The position numbers were made by a program, and so were the translations under genes. DNA of 64,000 nt, from positions 32,868,136 to 32,932,135 of the forward strand of contig OW028580.1 in assembly GCA_932294295.1 (NCBI GenBank). The letters run 5' to 3'. The notes below the pieces were generated by a model. It was given only the letters and a program-made list of their open reading frames with translations. It was not told where the DNA came from and made no database searches. Below, piece by piece: positions 10,580 through 21,501 of this stretch; within the stretch, counting starts at the first letter, position 1; the number at the start of each line of letters is the position of its first letter. The stretch comes from Alitta virens. Lineage: Eukaryota; Annelida; Polychaeta; Phyllodocida; Nereididae.

Positions 10580-13500
10580 GTAAGTGATGATATTATACAC
10601 CTAAATTGTAACAACCAATCAACTCTTACAAAGAGCACCACATCACAGGACCAATAAATATTAGGCCGCCTGTAGGGCTTTTATGACTAGAGATTGGCCA
10701 AAAACAAAATCTACTGTCATGCTATTCTCAGATGACCGGATCGGAACTATGTTGTCCTATTTAATCTGCGCGGCCATGATGCGCAAAAACTTTCAATGAC
10801 CTACTTACACAAAAATCGTTCTAAGCTTAAGATGATAGCAACCTACCCAACAAATTTGAAGAAACTCACGTTAGAACACTGTTAATCATCAGTTCTATGA
10901 GATTCAAGACAAGACAAGCAGTAGAACTATGGTTTTGAATGTTCCATGGGAGCTACTTCCATTGCCGTGATTTTCCATAAAGCTAGCCAACTAAATGAAC
11001 GTTCGACCAATCAGAGCAGAGCTTATTTAATTACTAGGTTATTTGTTAGGCAACGAGCTCTAACAAACTCTGTGATTGGCCGTGGCGCTTAAGTTACAAA
11101 TCAATGCGCCGTCATGATCCGCGCTGACAAAAAATAAGCCAAAACTTTTATTGATGATGTCACAGAAAATGCCTTTGGCAGTGTAGCAAGGTAAACATGA
11201 CTGTGTACATACGAAAAAGATGTGTTTGCTCAACCGGAATGATCGCGATTTTGTTGTTGTTATTACCCACATGTATGAAAATGGCATCAAACTTCAAACA
11301 AAGTATCATTTTAGTACAACTCCTGCTGCCTCTCATGCACATTGCATAATCATATTAGTTATATTGCTTATGTGAAAGTGAAAGTAGCAAAGCTATTGTG
11401 ATGTCATCAGTCTCAGCTGACACAGACAGTCCAATCATTTTTTGATGACGTTACCTAAAAGCTACACCAATGACCTGATTACATGTATGATGAAATCATT
11501 AAGAATTATTAAATTCCTCAGATTTAATAAATATATACAATCTCAACAGCCCACTGTATGAAATGAACAATCATTGTATTTGTAACCAAGGTATATTTTT
11601 AGAATGCAGACACTGGGTCAATAGCACATGACACACTACTTCGCTTGCCTCTGCAATAAATATAAGACTGAATATATTATCATTTGTACAGAAATATACA
11701 ATCTTAACTGAAGTTCCTCCTCTAACAAATGTTCTCTTTATGCAAATGAGCAAAATCACAATTTCTCACACTGCCTATATGCAAACTATCCTAAATTTTA
11801 ATTTCAGGCAATGGTGGCTGGAGTAGTTGGTCATCCTGGAGTGCTTGTACCAAACCTTGTGGAGGAGGTACCAAGACAAGGACACGATCTTGCAACAACC
11901 CCACTCCTATGTATTATGGCAGGAAATGCTCTGGCAGCACAAGAATGACCTACCGCTGTAACACTCAACCATGCCCAAGTGAGTTTACTAACTATTTTTA
12001 TGGAATTATGATGGGATGGATGCTGTGGTCAACCAGTGGTGGGTGGGTGGGTGAGGGCTCCATGTCCTGTATTTGTCTACCTGATTGGCTAATTAGGACA
12101 GGCAGTAACTATGGCAATGAGATAAAGGATAAAACAGCCATCCAACTTAGGCTCGACCAGGAATTGAACCTGGGATACAGTGGTTGGAAGCCAGTGCGAT
12201 CACACCTTTCCGCAGGAGGGAGTCCTGGAGAATTCGGGGGAGCAAGAATCCTAGTGGGGGGGGGGGGGGGGGCAAGCAATTTGACAGCGTAGATCAGTTC
12301 ATTTTAACCATAAGAATACAAACCTACGAGTCCCTGTACTTAATAAGATGATCAATGTCGTAACGGACAAATTATGAAGAACTATTTTGTTCGCCGCTTA
12401 GTTAAATTTAACGTGCATAGTGATTGACCTACTTCCACGGCCTATCTCGCAATGCTTTCATATTTACTAGACCCTCATCTACGATGCGGCCTGAGGGTCT
12501 AGGCCTAGACTGGCCCCCACCCATGTCTTTTAATGGAATGCTGTAGTCTAGTGGTTAAGATGTTTGTCTGCAGTCCAAAAGGTTGTGGGTTTGAAACCCA
12601 ACCATGGCATCCTCTTCAACCATCGCCTAAATCGATGGAAAACGACTTGCTAGGCCCTTCATGGTCAGCAAAGAAAAAAGAGGAGGTTCAGGAATTATTC
12701 TGCTTGCAAAAGGGTATAGGGAGGTACAGGGTAGTTGAAGTTAACAATGTTTTAACCTATAAGACATTACCATCTGATTACGGTATGGATATATTGGTAT
12801 GGCTAGCAAGCAAAAGATTCGCTAAGACATTGTACTTGGCATTAGACACCCACAGTGATGGCACTGGTGTAAGGTCTCAAGCCCCTGTGGTTAACTCCGT
12901 GTTCAAGGCTGAATACTCCTCAGGGAGAAAGTATATTTATTACAATGACTGGTTAATCAATTTTATCATCATGCATTGTACTTTGACATTCCTTTCATCC
13001 ATTTTCTTATCAGTCAATGGCGGATGGTCGGCCTATTCCGCCTGGACTCCATGCACCAAATCTTGCGGCGGTGGAACGCAACAACAAACCAGGGTGTGCA
13101 ACAGACCTAGACCAGCAAACGGTGGGAAATCTTGCTCAGGATCAGCTACAAATACTCGCAGATGCAACGCTGACCTATGCCCAGGTATAGTAATACCTCA
13201 GAGACTTATAAGTCATTTATGAATGTATAATGTGAGACACTGGTCAACGTCATTGTGAATTATTGTGTAGCTGGTGATCTGCCTACTTTCCCCATGATTC
13301 TTTCTCTATGATTACAATTAAAAGTATTCGAGCAACTTAATCTGATTGGGTGCTCTGCGTTAATACCAATTAAACACTAATAGAAATCCAACCTAACCTT
13401 ATTTGCACATAATAAACCCTAAATATATGAATCCGGTCTGAACAAAGCAGTCAGCTCAGAAATGGATACTTATTCCTGCAAATAACAAACTTTTGTTAAT

Positions 13501-16500
13501 AGTGGTTCAGTACTAGTGATCACACCAGGGCATTGACTATTTCAATGTTCTTCACTCTTGCATGATGACTAAACAATCTCATTGCAGTTGATGGAGGTTG
13601 GTCCACCTGGTCTCAGTACACCGCTTGTTCAGTGTCTTGCGGTGGTGGGACCAAGTCTCGCACGAGGACATGCACCAAGCCTGCTCCAGCTCATGGAGGA
13701 GCAAAATGCGCAGGATTCAGCACTCAAGACGAAATTTGCAACAAGAACCCTTGTCCAGGTTTGTTACCATGAGCAATCAGAACCAAAGTATACTGCGATG
13801 ATATATGCAATTACGTTATAGAGCTATAATCGAAGTAAAATATCACTGAAATGAAACTTCACATAAACTTTGACCTGGTATATAACCAATACAAATATGT
13901 TATTGTCCTAAAAATAGTTTGATGTAATGACCAAACTGTCACCTTTTAAGCCGGTTTTAAATTTCAGTATTAAACTCAGCCATGACTCTCAGTTCTTCGG
14001 AGGGATTTAACTAACATTTTTGTTGTATCCCAAAGGCAGAGGGATATGACCAACAAAAATGTTATTTAACTCTCAACTATGAGAGATATAACTAAGTTAT
14101 ACTCCATTCTGCATATTTAATAATTTGTTTAATTCGTTTAAATGCCTTTATTATGCAAAACAAGTTCAGTTTGTACCCAGGAGGGAGTTAACTAACATTT
14201 TCCTAGGTTATTACTTGCTCAGAACAACAGGAAAACAGTCTAAGTGGACTATAATTGCTGTTATTCGTTAAAGTAACATTGTGTGTAAATTTCAGTGAAG
14301 GGAGGCTGGTCAGCATTCACCGAATGGGCTCCATGCAGCGTGTCTTGTGGAGGTGGAACCCAAATAAGGACAAGAAAATGCAACTCACCAGCACCTGCAA
14401 ATGGCGGATTGAACTGTGCGGGAGATGAACAACAGAGTCGCAGCTGCAACCCAGATCCATGCCCTGGTAATTAAAAAAGCTACTACTTCAGTGTGTGTGT
14501 GTTATTGTTTAACGCCTCATCAGCACCTGAGTGGGCTATGTAGAGAAACTAATCTTGGTATCAGGGATAACTTGCCATTGAGGCCTTTACACAGTAATGA
14601 TCAATAAATTCCATTATGCCAACTAATGTATTTGGCGATGTTTTCTGCCACATTTCAGTGGACGGGGTGTGGTCAGCCTGGTCGGAGTTTTCAGCCTGTT
14701 CTGCATCTTGTGGCGGAGGTACGAAAACACGTAAGAGGACGTGTACCAACCCTGCCCCAGGACATGGAGGAGCAAATTGCCAAGGAGACAGCACTGAAGA
14801 AGCAGACTGTAATACTGACCCCTGTCCAGGTTGGTCATTTGTCTACAACTTTGCATAAATTGACAAATGCATTTGTGACTACCTCATCTCAATCCCCTTG
14901 GCCAGAAATAGAGATCATTCCTTTTACCAATCTAGTTTAGGTGCAGGGCATTTAGTTGGAATACAACATAGTGCTACTAGTGGCAAATCCAGAGGTCATG
15001 GGTTCAAATCTGACAGACTAAAGCATGTCATTTACATTTGTACCAACTCCCAGAAGATCCCAATAGTGCAGTTATCTACCTCCAACAACAGACCAACTTG
15101 GCTAGAGGAATCATTTTGGTTCATCTGGTTGAGGTGTTGGCACTTAGATCGTAACAGAACACCCCCAGAACCTTCCAATGCCATGTATTGTATAATGTAG
15201 GTTATTAAACATTCTTTTGACCCTGACTCCACATTTATATTGCTCCTCAAAAGCTTGGGATCTCAATCATATTAGCCTCTTTCTGCATCCTTGTTATCTG
15301 ATAACTTTACTTGCAGTTGCTGGAGGTTGGGCTCAATGGAACCCCTGGACAGCTTGCTCAGTTTCTTGTGGAGCAGGAACCCAAAGCAGAACCAGAGCAT
15401 GCACCGCCCCAGCACCTGCTCACGGCGGAAAGGTGTGTGATGGCACACCCAGTGAAACTAGGGACTGCAATGAAGCTCCTTGCGAAAGTAATTACTTTAA
15501 AAATTTAATCTGTAATTCTATTGATTATAAGATGAAAATATATAATAAATTGGTTTGTATTTTTGAGAATAACACTAATCTGTTGAATGTTGTTGCCGTT
15601 TAGGTGCTGACCTTGAAGCTGGCATGAGTGAATCCAATGTCGAGTCTGACAGTGAGTGCACCTTTCATGAAAGTTAATCATTCACAAAATTAGTTTCTGG
15701 TCTTAATTGAGGTTTTTGCTGTAACTAGGTGCAATTAAGTGTGTAATGTCTTAAGAGCAAAAACTCAAATAGGCCCCACAAGGAATGCATTATCCCAACT
15801 GAAGGCAATAAGCATAAATGAATTTAGCTCCTTAACATCCTAAATTACTAGACTGAGTAAAATTTAGCCGAAAGGCCAACAAGACCAAATTTCAGGCTAA
15901 ACCACAAAACTTCAATCCAGCATTTTCAACATAAAAGCCACTAATAAAGTCACCAAAGTATTTAAGCCACTTATAATGAAAACAAGGATAGCCTTAACAC
16001 AGAGGACCAATGTGTAGGTCACTGTTTGTGTTCTTTTCAGCCTGTAAGCTGAACTACATCGAAGTGGCAACTAATCACGCTAAAGGAGGCACAGCCGCAC
16101 CCGAGGAATATCAAGACACTGTCGAAAATTGCAAGAAGATTTGTGGACAAGTGATGAACTGCATGGGATACGACTGGGACAAGGGAGACAGTCCCTGGAA
16201 GGGAATCAGATGCTGGCTTAAGAATGTTGAATTCAGCGCAATTGATGGCGTTGACTACTACCAGAAGAGAGACTGGAAGGGTGACTCAGGTGAGCACGCA
16301 ATTGGTTTGTCTGACGCAACATATATGAAACAATTCTGCAGCTCTTTCTTTTCATTAAAGCGATTGCAAATATCAGTTAAGGCTAACTTTACAGCTGATT
16401 TCACAGACTTGGAAACTAAACTCCAGAGGACATCATGTGAATCTGGGACTCCCCATTGACTAAGTAGTCCCTCGGCCAGCGGGAGTCCTTGATTCACAGG

Positions 16501-17088
16501 ACATTTTTCCGGAGTTTATTTTCTACCATATAATGTACAACAAGTCCTCCAGATAATGAATATAACACCAAAAACGAATGGAAGAGACATAAACATACCT
16601 GTTTGAGGTGGGCCATTATTGGTTGCTGGTTATTTTTTGTGTCTCAACAGGCATCTTGTAGGGAGCAAAACCATCATATGGCAAGACCAAGTAGTAAAAT
16701 CTAACATGAATGAAAGTCAAAGTCAGAATAGCATGTATATTCACTGAAAGGCAATATATTCACGCATACACCAAAACAAGTCCAAGTAAATTAGAAGTAA
16801 GCAATCAACTAAATTATCCTTTGCGATTTCTTTGCAGTTGCATCTTTCATGAAGTACAATAACTTCCACGGAGAAGGAGCAATCCAGAACCAAGACATCA
16901 CAACAGTCGAAGACTGCGCCAAGAAGTGCCTGGAAAAAGAAATTTGCTTGGCATTCGACTTCGACAGAAATGATAAGCCCTGGAAGGACACTCGCTGCTG
17001 GACCCACGAGAACGAACTGGAAGCCTGGGCTGATGGCAACCACAACATGAAAGTGCCTTGTCCAATGAGGCATAACGTCACACCATAA
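8443..17088 (+). CDS. Gene B: complete secreted six-TSP1, two-PAN protein
   Basis: Fourteen exons: 8443-8488, 9279-9399, 9805-9961, 10459-10579, 11808-11978, 13014-13184, 13588-13758, 14296-14466, 14659-14829, 15317-15487, 15604-15651, 16041-16289, 16838-17088. (The list has 13 coding blocks.) All have GT/AG borders and consistent phase, giving 2,019 nt or 672 residues. Order: signal peptide (about 1-20), acidic propeptide-like stretch, six-cysteine module (about 87-148), TSP1 repeats 1-6 (about 149-490), linker (491-506), PAN-like domains (507-589 and 590-672). No transmembrane segment follows the signal peptide, so secretion is expected. TSP1 repeats usually bind matrix or glycans and are C-mannosylated and O-fucosylated; PAN/apple folds bind proteins or sugars. 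The specific function is unknown. The start was chosen for its signal peptide and TATA box. Six TSP1 repeats recall properdin, but nothing else does. Confidence 0.92.
9142..9200 (+). repeat. 29-bp direct duplication in intron 1
   Basis: Ctgtcaaacaggctgt followed by an aatgYatgt-like tail occurs twice, at 9143 and 9172. It is also present in gene C (about 22234-22290). Confidence 0.6.
9679..9722. repeat. Short inverted repeat in intron 2
   Basis: AAAGATAGTA and TACTATCTTT are perfect 10-bp arms separated by about 16 AT-rich bases; also present in gene C intron 2. No function assigned. Confidence 0.45.
11808..15487 (+). CDS. Gene B: six single-exon TSP1 repeats
   Basis: Each 171-bp phase 1-1 exon encodes 57 residues with six cysteines and a GG-rich core. 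First-strand motifs run WSSWSSW, WSAYSAW, WSTWSQY, WSAFTEW, WSAWSEF and WAQWNPW, giving C-mannosylation-type WxxW sites in repeats 1, 3, 5 and 6 at least. Repeats 2-6 have the CxxSCG motif used by POFUT2 for O-fucose; repeat 1 has CTKPCG, with Pro in place of the acceptor Ser/Thr. Identical phase and length indicate expansion by exon duplication. Confidence 0.93.
12055..12235 (-). mobile_element. Antisense tRNA-derived SINE in gene B intron
   Basis: On the minus strand GGTTCAATTCC (complement of 12160-12170) is a 10/11 B box, downstream of a tRNA-like anticodon arm (ggcttccaacc). The body continues through tcctaattagccaatcaggt. A related, diverged copy is in a TACC intron at about 36862-37020, and the array copy recurs in gene C (25146-25325). 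Confidence 0.7.
12256..12272 (+). repeat. Poly(G) tract, 17 G
   Basis: Seventeen consecutive G next to the antisense SINE. Gene C has 15 G at the same place (25347-25361), so the tract length varies between units. It could form a G-quadruplex. Confidence 0.8.
12467..12502. repeat. 11-bp inverted repeat
   Basis: CTAGACCCTCA and TGAGGGTCTAG flank a 14-base spacer, forming a potential hairpin just before the sense SINE. It is conserved in gene C. Confidence 0.5.
12533..12700 (+). mobile_element. Sense tRNA-derived SINE in gene B intron
   Basis: TGGTTAAGATG at 12552-12562 is a perfect A box and GGTTTGAAACC at 12588-12598 a 10/11 B box, spaced as in a tRNA gene. It produces a long spurious frame reading into TSP1 repeat 2. 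The 3' end is not sharply defined. The gene C copy has its boxes at 25641-25651 and 25677-25687. Confidence 0.7.
15604..15651 (+). CDS. Gene B linker exon
   Basis: A 48-bp phase 1-1 exon encoding 16 acidic/Ser-rich residues ([15 protein letters not shown]) between the TSP1 block and the PAN pair. Length and phase make it cassette-like: skipping would keep frame. Confidence 0.8.
16041..17088 (+). CDS. Gene B: paired PAN/apple-like domains
   Basis: Two exons (16041-16289 and 16838-17088) encode related modules with the pattern NCxxxC...C...DW/FD..(D/N)..PWK..RCW. The first has an extra N-terminal Cys (TCKLNY) but no C-terminal one; the second lacks the N-terminal Cys but has a C-terminal one (VPCP). 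Each has five cysteines. The fold assignment rests on this pattern and spacing. The second ends in a near-terminal N-x-T sequon (NVT in B, NIT in A and C). Confidence 0.75.
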
Positions 17089-17164
17089 GTTGAAGAAACT
17101 GATAGTAAAATGCAATTATTCGACTCATCTTGAGTTTGGTGATGACACCAGTTAATGTGATTAC

Positions 17165-17170
17165 AATAAA
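17165..17170 (+). terminator. Poly(A) signal of gene B
   Basis: AATAAA 77 bp after the stop. A short deletion relative to units A and C (missing cagccaatgtgtacttaaat) shortens the 3' UTR. Confidence 0.7.
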
Positions 17171-20165
17171 CGCAAGCATCCAAAACTCTGTCTTGCTTAT
17201 TTTGTAAAACTGCAGAATGCTGTGGTCTAATGGTTGCGAGTCAAGCCCCTACTAGCATGGAGGAATTAACCAGATCCTCTTTTTAACTCTTCTCCGTTTA
17301 ACTTACAGCATGTGCAGTACTGTAAACAGTGGTGACAAATATAGAGTGCAAAGTTCCATGCAATGCTTATGGTTGCTTACATGTGTCCTTGGGATTTGAG
17401 AAAGACTCATGCCAGTACAGCATCGGCCCGATATCCACAGAAAATGTAAATATGAGTTTAGTTTGCCAGTACATGATACACACATTGATTCTACCAACAA
17501 CTGCATCTTGGCAGTCCAGTTATTCTCCGGGATATCATTCTGGGCCCACAAAGAAATCAACCTTGAACGCAAGATTAATCATGGGGGCTTAAGAGGTCAC
17601 ACCAGCATATTCAGTAAGAGCGGATGCTTCAAGTCTTCAATGAACAACAGGAGAGATTTTGCTTAGATATAAACTGGACCAGGGCCAGCATGAATGGCAT
17701 AGCAATGGTTTAGGTCAGGGTCAACCAGAGATATACGTTTTTTAATTTGATGAAATTCACACGCTGTTAGAACTATGCATTTTCAAATTGCAATTGACAC
17801 AAGAGGCCTCAGATGCAGGGTGAAATGCACTAGTCTTCAATGAATGACTTGAAGATTTTCTCCTAGCAACATGGTGGGCGTACTGCCCCCATCTGCAGAT
17901 TAACCAATTTCATGAAATTCACATGCTATTAAGACTGAGCATTTTCAAATTTCAATTAAACAAAAATATTTAAGTACAGGATTATTTCAGGATTTGACAC
18001 AAGAGGGCAGTAAAAGCAAGTCGTTCACTTCCTATTGCTAGATAACGAGGTACTAGAATACATAACTAAGCAAGGTGAACAATTTGTGATATTACTCACA
18101 AAAATGTACAAATATAACAAAGAAATCAAACCAAACAAAAAGATCTGTTCAAGTTTATACATTTATTCAAACATGTTACAGCTATGAATATAAAAATTAA
18201 AATATGCAATAATCATGACAAACTAAATGTATAATTCCAAACCATTTCAATCATGCTGATTTTCTGAATATTTTCAACTTTTTTTTTCTCTAAAATTAGA
18301 GTACAACTGTAAAGCAGGTCATTGTATTTTTTTTGACAAGTGTCAGTGCAAACTGAATCTGTGATGGTGAAATAATTCATAAAAGGTTTATCACAATATT
18401 ATCTGCCATTTTAAGTCAAATTTAAGGTTATTTACAACTTAAAAAAAGACACTTCATCTTCTGTGCACATTACAAACTGCGGGTGAAAAGCAATGAGCGG
18501 AATAAATTGTATTAAAAGAAATAAATTGCAATGAAAGACAAGTCAGGTTTGACCTTGTAAAATTACAAGGTCAGCAGTTGACCCTATTCAATAAGGTTTC
18601 TAATCATAGAAAAATATAAATTAAAACTTTAAGATTTTGCAATAGTGTTCTACACACATGGATTTGATAAAGATACACCAGTTGTTTTTCAACTCGTGCA
18701 AAATTAATATTAAATATAAATAAAAAACCTCAAACCGAATGTTACACAGTTAAATTCTACTTTTTCATAACAGCTCTTTATCAACATTTTTGATTGTGTA
18801 CATAAAATATCAAGGAAATTTTGTATTTTAGCATGCTTTCAAAAAACATGCCACATGTATGAGAAAGCATGATAATTTCACAAGTACAATTTGACAAATT
18901 TAACAAGTTTTAACGTCATTTAAAATCCTGTTAAATGGAAAGCCCCTAGTTATAACAAGCAAACCTAAGGGCAAGTCGTAACATTTATCAACATTGAAAA
19001 TATTCAACACTGTACAATAATTTACAAGAAGCTCTATATATAAGCAGCAATGTACACTAATGCTATTTAAAAAAACAAAAATCAACTGAAATCCATTCCA
19101 AACTGTCGCCATAGCAACTCGCTACAAAATGTCAGAACCTGTGGCCATAGCAACAGACCAAGTATGACCAATTATTGTCAGAGACTCGATGAATCATTTT
19201 CTAAAAAACAACAGCATCCATCATGAGTACAAGTCAACAAAATCCTTGCCTGTTTAAGATATTAAATGTACACGTATGATACATTATCTATTTAATATTA
19301 CCTACAATATACCCCATAAAATACCTAGACCTATCTACATAGGCAATAGTCTCTTACATTTGTGAGACTACGAACTTGTAAGGCCGACTTTTTGGTTTTA
19401 GTGCCACAGATAATATTACGGAGGGTTTTTTTTTTTTTTAAGATAATCAATTTACGCTACACTCAGCACCATTCCATTTCTCACTCAATCGACCAATCAG
19501 CAATCAGAATCAGTCACATCTTCACATTCATGCTCAGCCATCCCAAACTTTTCACCTCGTTCTAAAAGCAAACATGGCTGTGTGAATCAGTCGCCTTTTG
19601 AACACTTTAGTAATAGTAAAACAGGCTACGAGACGAATAAATAAATGAGATTTCTAAAATGCTATTACAATTGACAGAGTACACCCTGTCTGGTTATGAC
19701 AATACAATTACTGTTGTACCAGTTTTAACCGTAATACAGGCTAGTTAAGCATTTCTTATGATTGAATTGTAACGAGAATACAATATTTCTCCCTTTCTCC
19801 TACAGTAGCTCGGCACGAAAGACAGAAAATTTCTCAACTGATAAAAGTTGAGCTTCGAGCAGCTGTACTAAGGGCAAGTTGATATTCAGCTGTTGTCTCT
19901 ATGTATTTAAAAGTACACTTATATCAATTTTGTTGTGTAGACCTATGAGCATACTTGAGTACAACTGGTTAAAACCTACATATGTCAGCGCATGTGATTA
20001 AGCCAGATTTGACGATCCTATGAAGCGATTTTAATACACCAGAGAGAATGACCAATTGGCGTTATGTTGCCTTGTAAGGTAGGACTCAGAAACAACCAAA
20101 CACTTCTCCCAATTGTCCGCAGGATACCATGAAAATAGAAACAAATAAAACGTCAGCGAGAGATC
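17171..20165. other. Duplicated TACC 3' UTR region, unit B
   Basis: Non-coding counterpart of 4037-7016. From about 18145 on it matches the TACC 3' UTR, with the minus-strand AATAAA at 18162-18167. The tRNA-like SINE head near 17220 is internally deleted. No gene seen. Confidence 0.75.
19105..19154 (+). promoter_or_regulatory. Paired RFX X-box-like sites, unit B
   Basis: GTCGCCATAGCAAC (19105-19118) and GTGGCCATAGCAAC (19141-19154), unchanged from unit A. Confidence 0.5.
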
Positions 20166-20231
20166 TTAGCTGTCTCCAACTTTGGCGAAATGCTTATCAC
20201 AGATGGCCGTCCACTCTTTGTTTTCTTTCGT
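20166..20231 (-). pseudogene. Orphan copy of TACC last coding exon, unit B
   Basis: Same 66-bp minus-strand block as in unit A, with the same three amino-acid changes relative to the functional exon at 33299-33364. The shared changes mean units A and B are each other's closest relatives in this segment. Confidence 0.9.
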
Positions 20232-20449
20232 CTGAAAATGACAATAAAGATAAATATGGACAGGGTAAACTGAAAATAATAATACTCAATATATATTTAA
20301 ATCCTTCATGATCACAGTGAAAACCAAGTGCTTCAAACTCTCTTTTGTACCATATGTCCTATACAATTACCAGTGACTCTGATGTGCCATTTTCCAATTC
20401 TCATAATTATTTTTTAATGTGATTATACATAATATATTATACCATATAG

Positions 20450-21135
20450 TTTTATTTTGTCTCTTTTAATAAACTATGATTATCATGACACTTCTTATAC
20501 AAGACCACCTCCAGTTCTCGAAGCACTGGCTTTACAAAATCCATGTCTAATCCTTATGCATTTATTTTCTTTCAAGAACTCACTTTCCATGAAATCCAAG
20601 TTCTCACGCACTTATTTTGCAAAAACACTTGTCCTCACTGAAATGTTCATTTATTTTTAAAGACCTCCAGATGTTATTACCTTACATCCAGTTCTCATGC
20701 ATTTAATGTTCCCTGGTGCTCACTTATTTTTTCCATTTCATGATATATGAACTTGTGGTTCTTGGGCATTTCTGTTGCTCCTGTTTAGCTGCCAGTCCTC
20801 ATTCACTTACTTGAATGCTCATTTATTTCTTCCATCAAAATCCTGGTTATTGAGCATTTTATTTGCAAGACAGCTGCCAGTCCTCAATTATTTTGACTTC
20901 TAGCTATAGTGCTCATATATTTCTTCCATTAAAAACTCCTGGTTCTTGGGCATTTCTTTTCCAAGACAGCTGCCAGTCCTCCTTCACTAATTTTGACTTC
21001 ACATATTTCTCTTACAAAACTTCTGGTCCTCATGAATTTAGTCAATGTTCTCTTAATTCTCTTACGAAAGGCTTTTAGTTCTCATACATTTCTTTTGCAC
21101 AATTCTTGTTTCCTACTTCTCTTGGTATATAAAAG
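20450..21135. repeat. Degenerate minisatellite upstream of gene C
   Basis: Same repeat as upstream of gene B but one roughly 93-bp unit shorter: GCTGCCAGTC cores near 20788, 20875 and 20967. Confidence 0.7.
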
Positions 21136-21458
21136 ATGAAAATTTCATTTCACATGGCTTATTCAGATGTTTCTAACATAAGTATGAATGAGTCATGAAA
21201 TAGGATTAATCGGTCAGATTAATATCCTGTAAGTAAAATTAATTAATTTCAAAATTGCATGGACTAACTGAAAAACTAGTGTGAAATGGGAGCCTGGGTC
21301 ATTTTATTGAAAGATGACATTATCTTTTAATTAAATCATGCAGCTGTTTAATCAAGAATTCAATAAAGCAATAGGAAATTGGAGATCAAATAATTTTTTT
21401 CAGAAGAATGCAAGAGTATTATTAATTGTGATCAATCAAACTTGAAGCAGCGAGTTCC

Positions 21459-21466
21459 TATATAAG
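21459..21466 (+). promoter_or_regulatory. TATA box of gene C
   Basis: TATATAAG 36 bp upstream of the ATG at 21502. The 17-bp palindrome at 21488-21504 also ends in that ATG. Confidence 0.65.
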
Positions 21467-21501
21467 CATGAGGGATCCAGAGGTGGTCATGATCAGTGAT
21501 C

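Noticed and set aside
11909..12292. Read-through frames beyond TSP1 donor sites in genes A-C
   Set aside because: These run past clear GT donors into repeats; the six-Cys TSP1 unit is complete before the donor.
12541..12610. A functional tRNA gene
   Set aside because: A and B boxes are present but no full cloverleaf with acceptor stem closes, and a SINE body follows.
12533..13222. 229-codon open frame leading into TSP1 repeat 2 (and its gene C twin at 25622-26311)
   Set aside because: Its first part is a tRNA-derived SINE and intron; a good acceptor (ttatcag) separates it from the real exon at 13014. The frame is open by chance.
11808..15487. Properdin orthologue
   Set aside because: Six TSP1 repeats match in number only; the Cys module, linker and PAN domains are absent from properdin.
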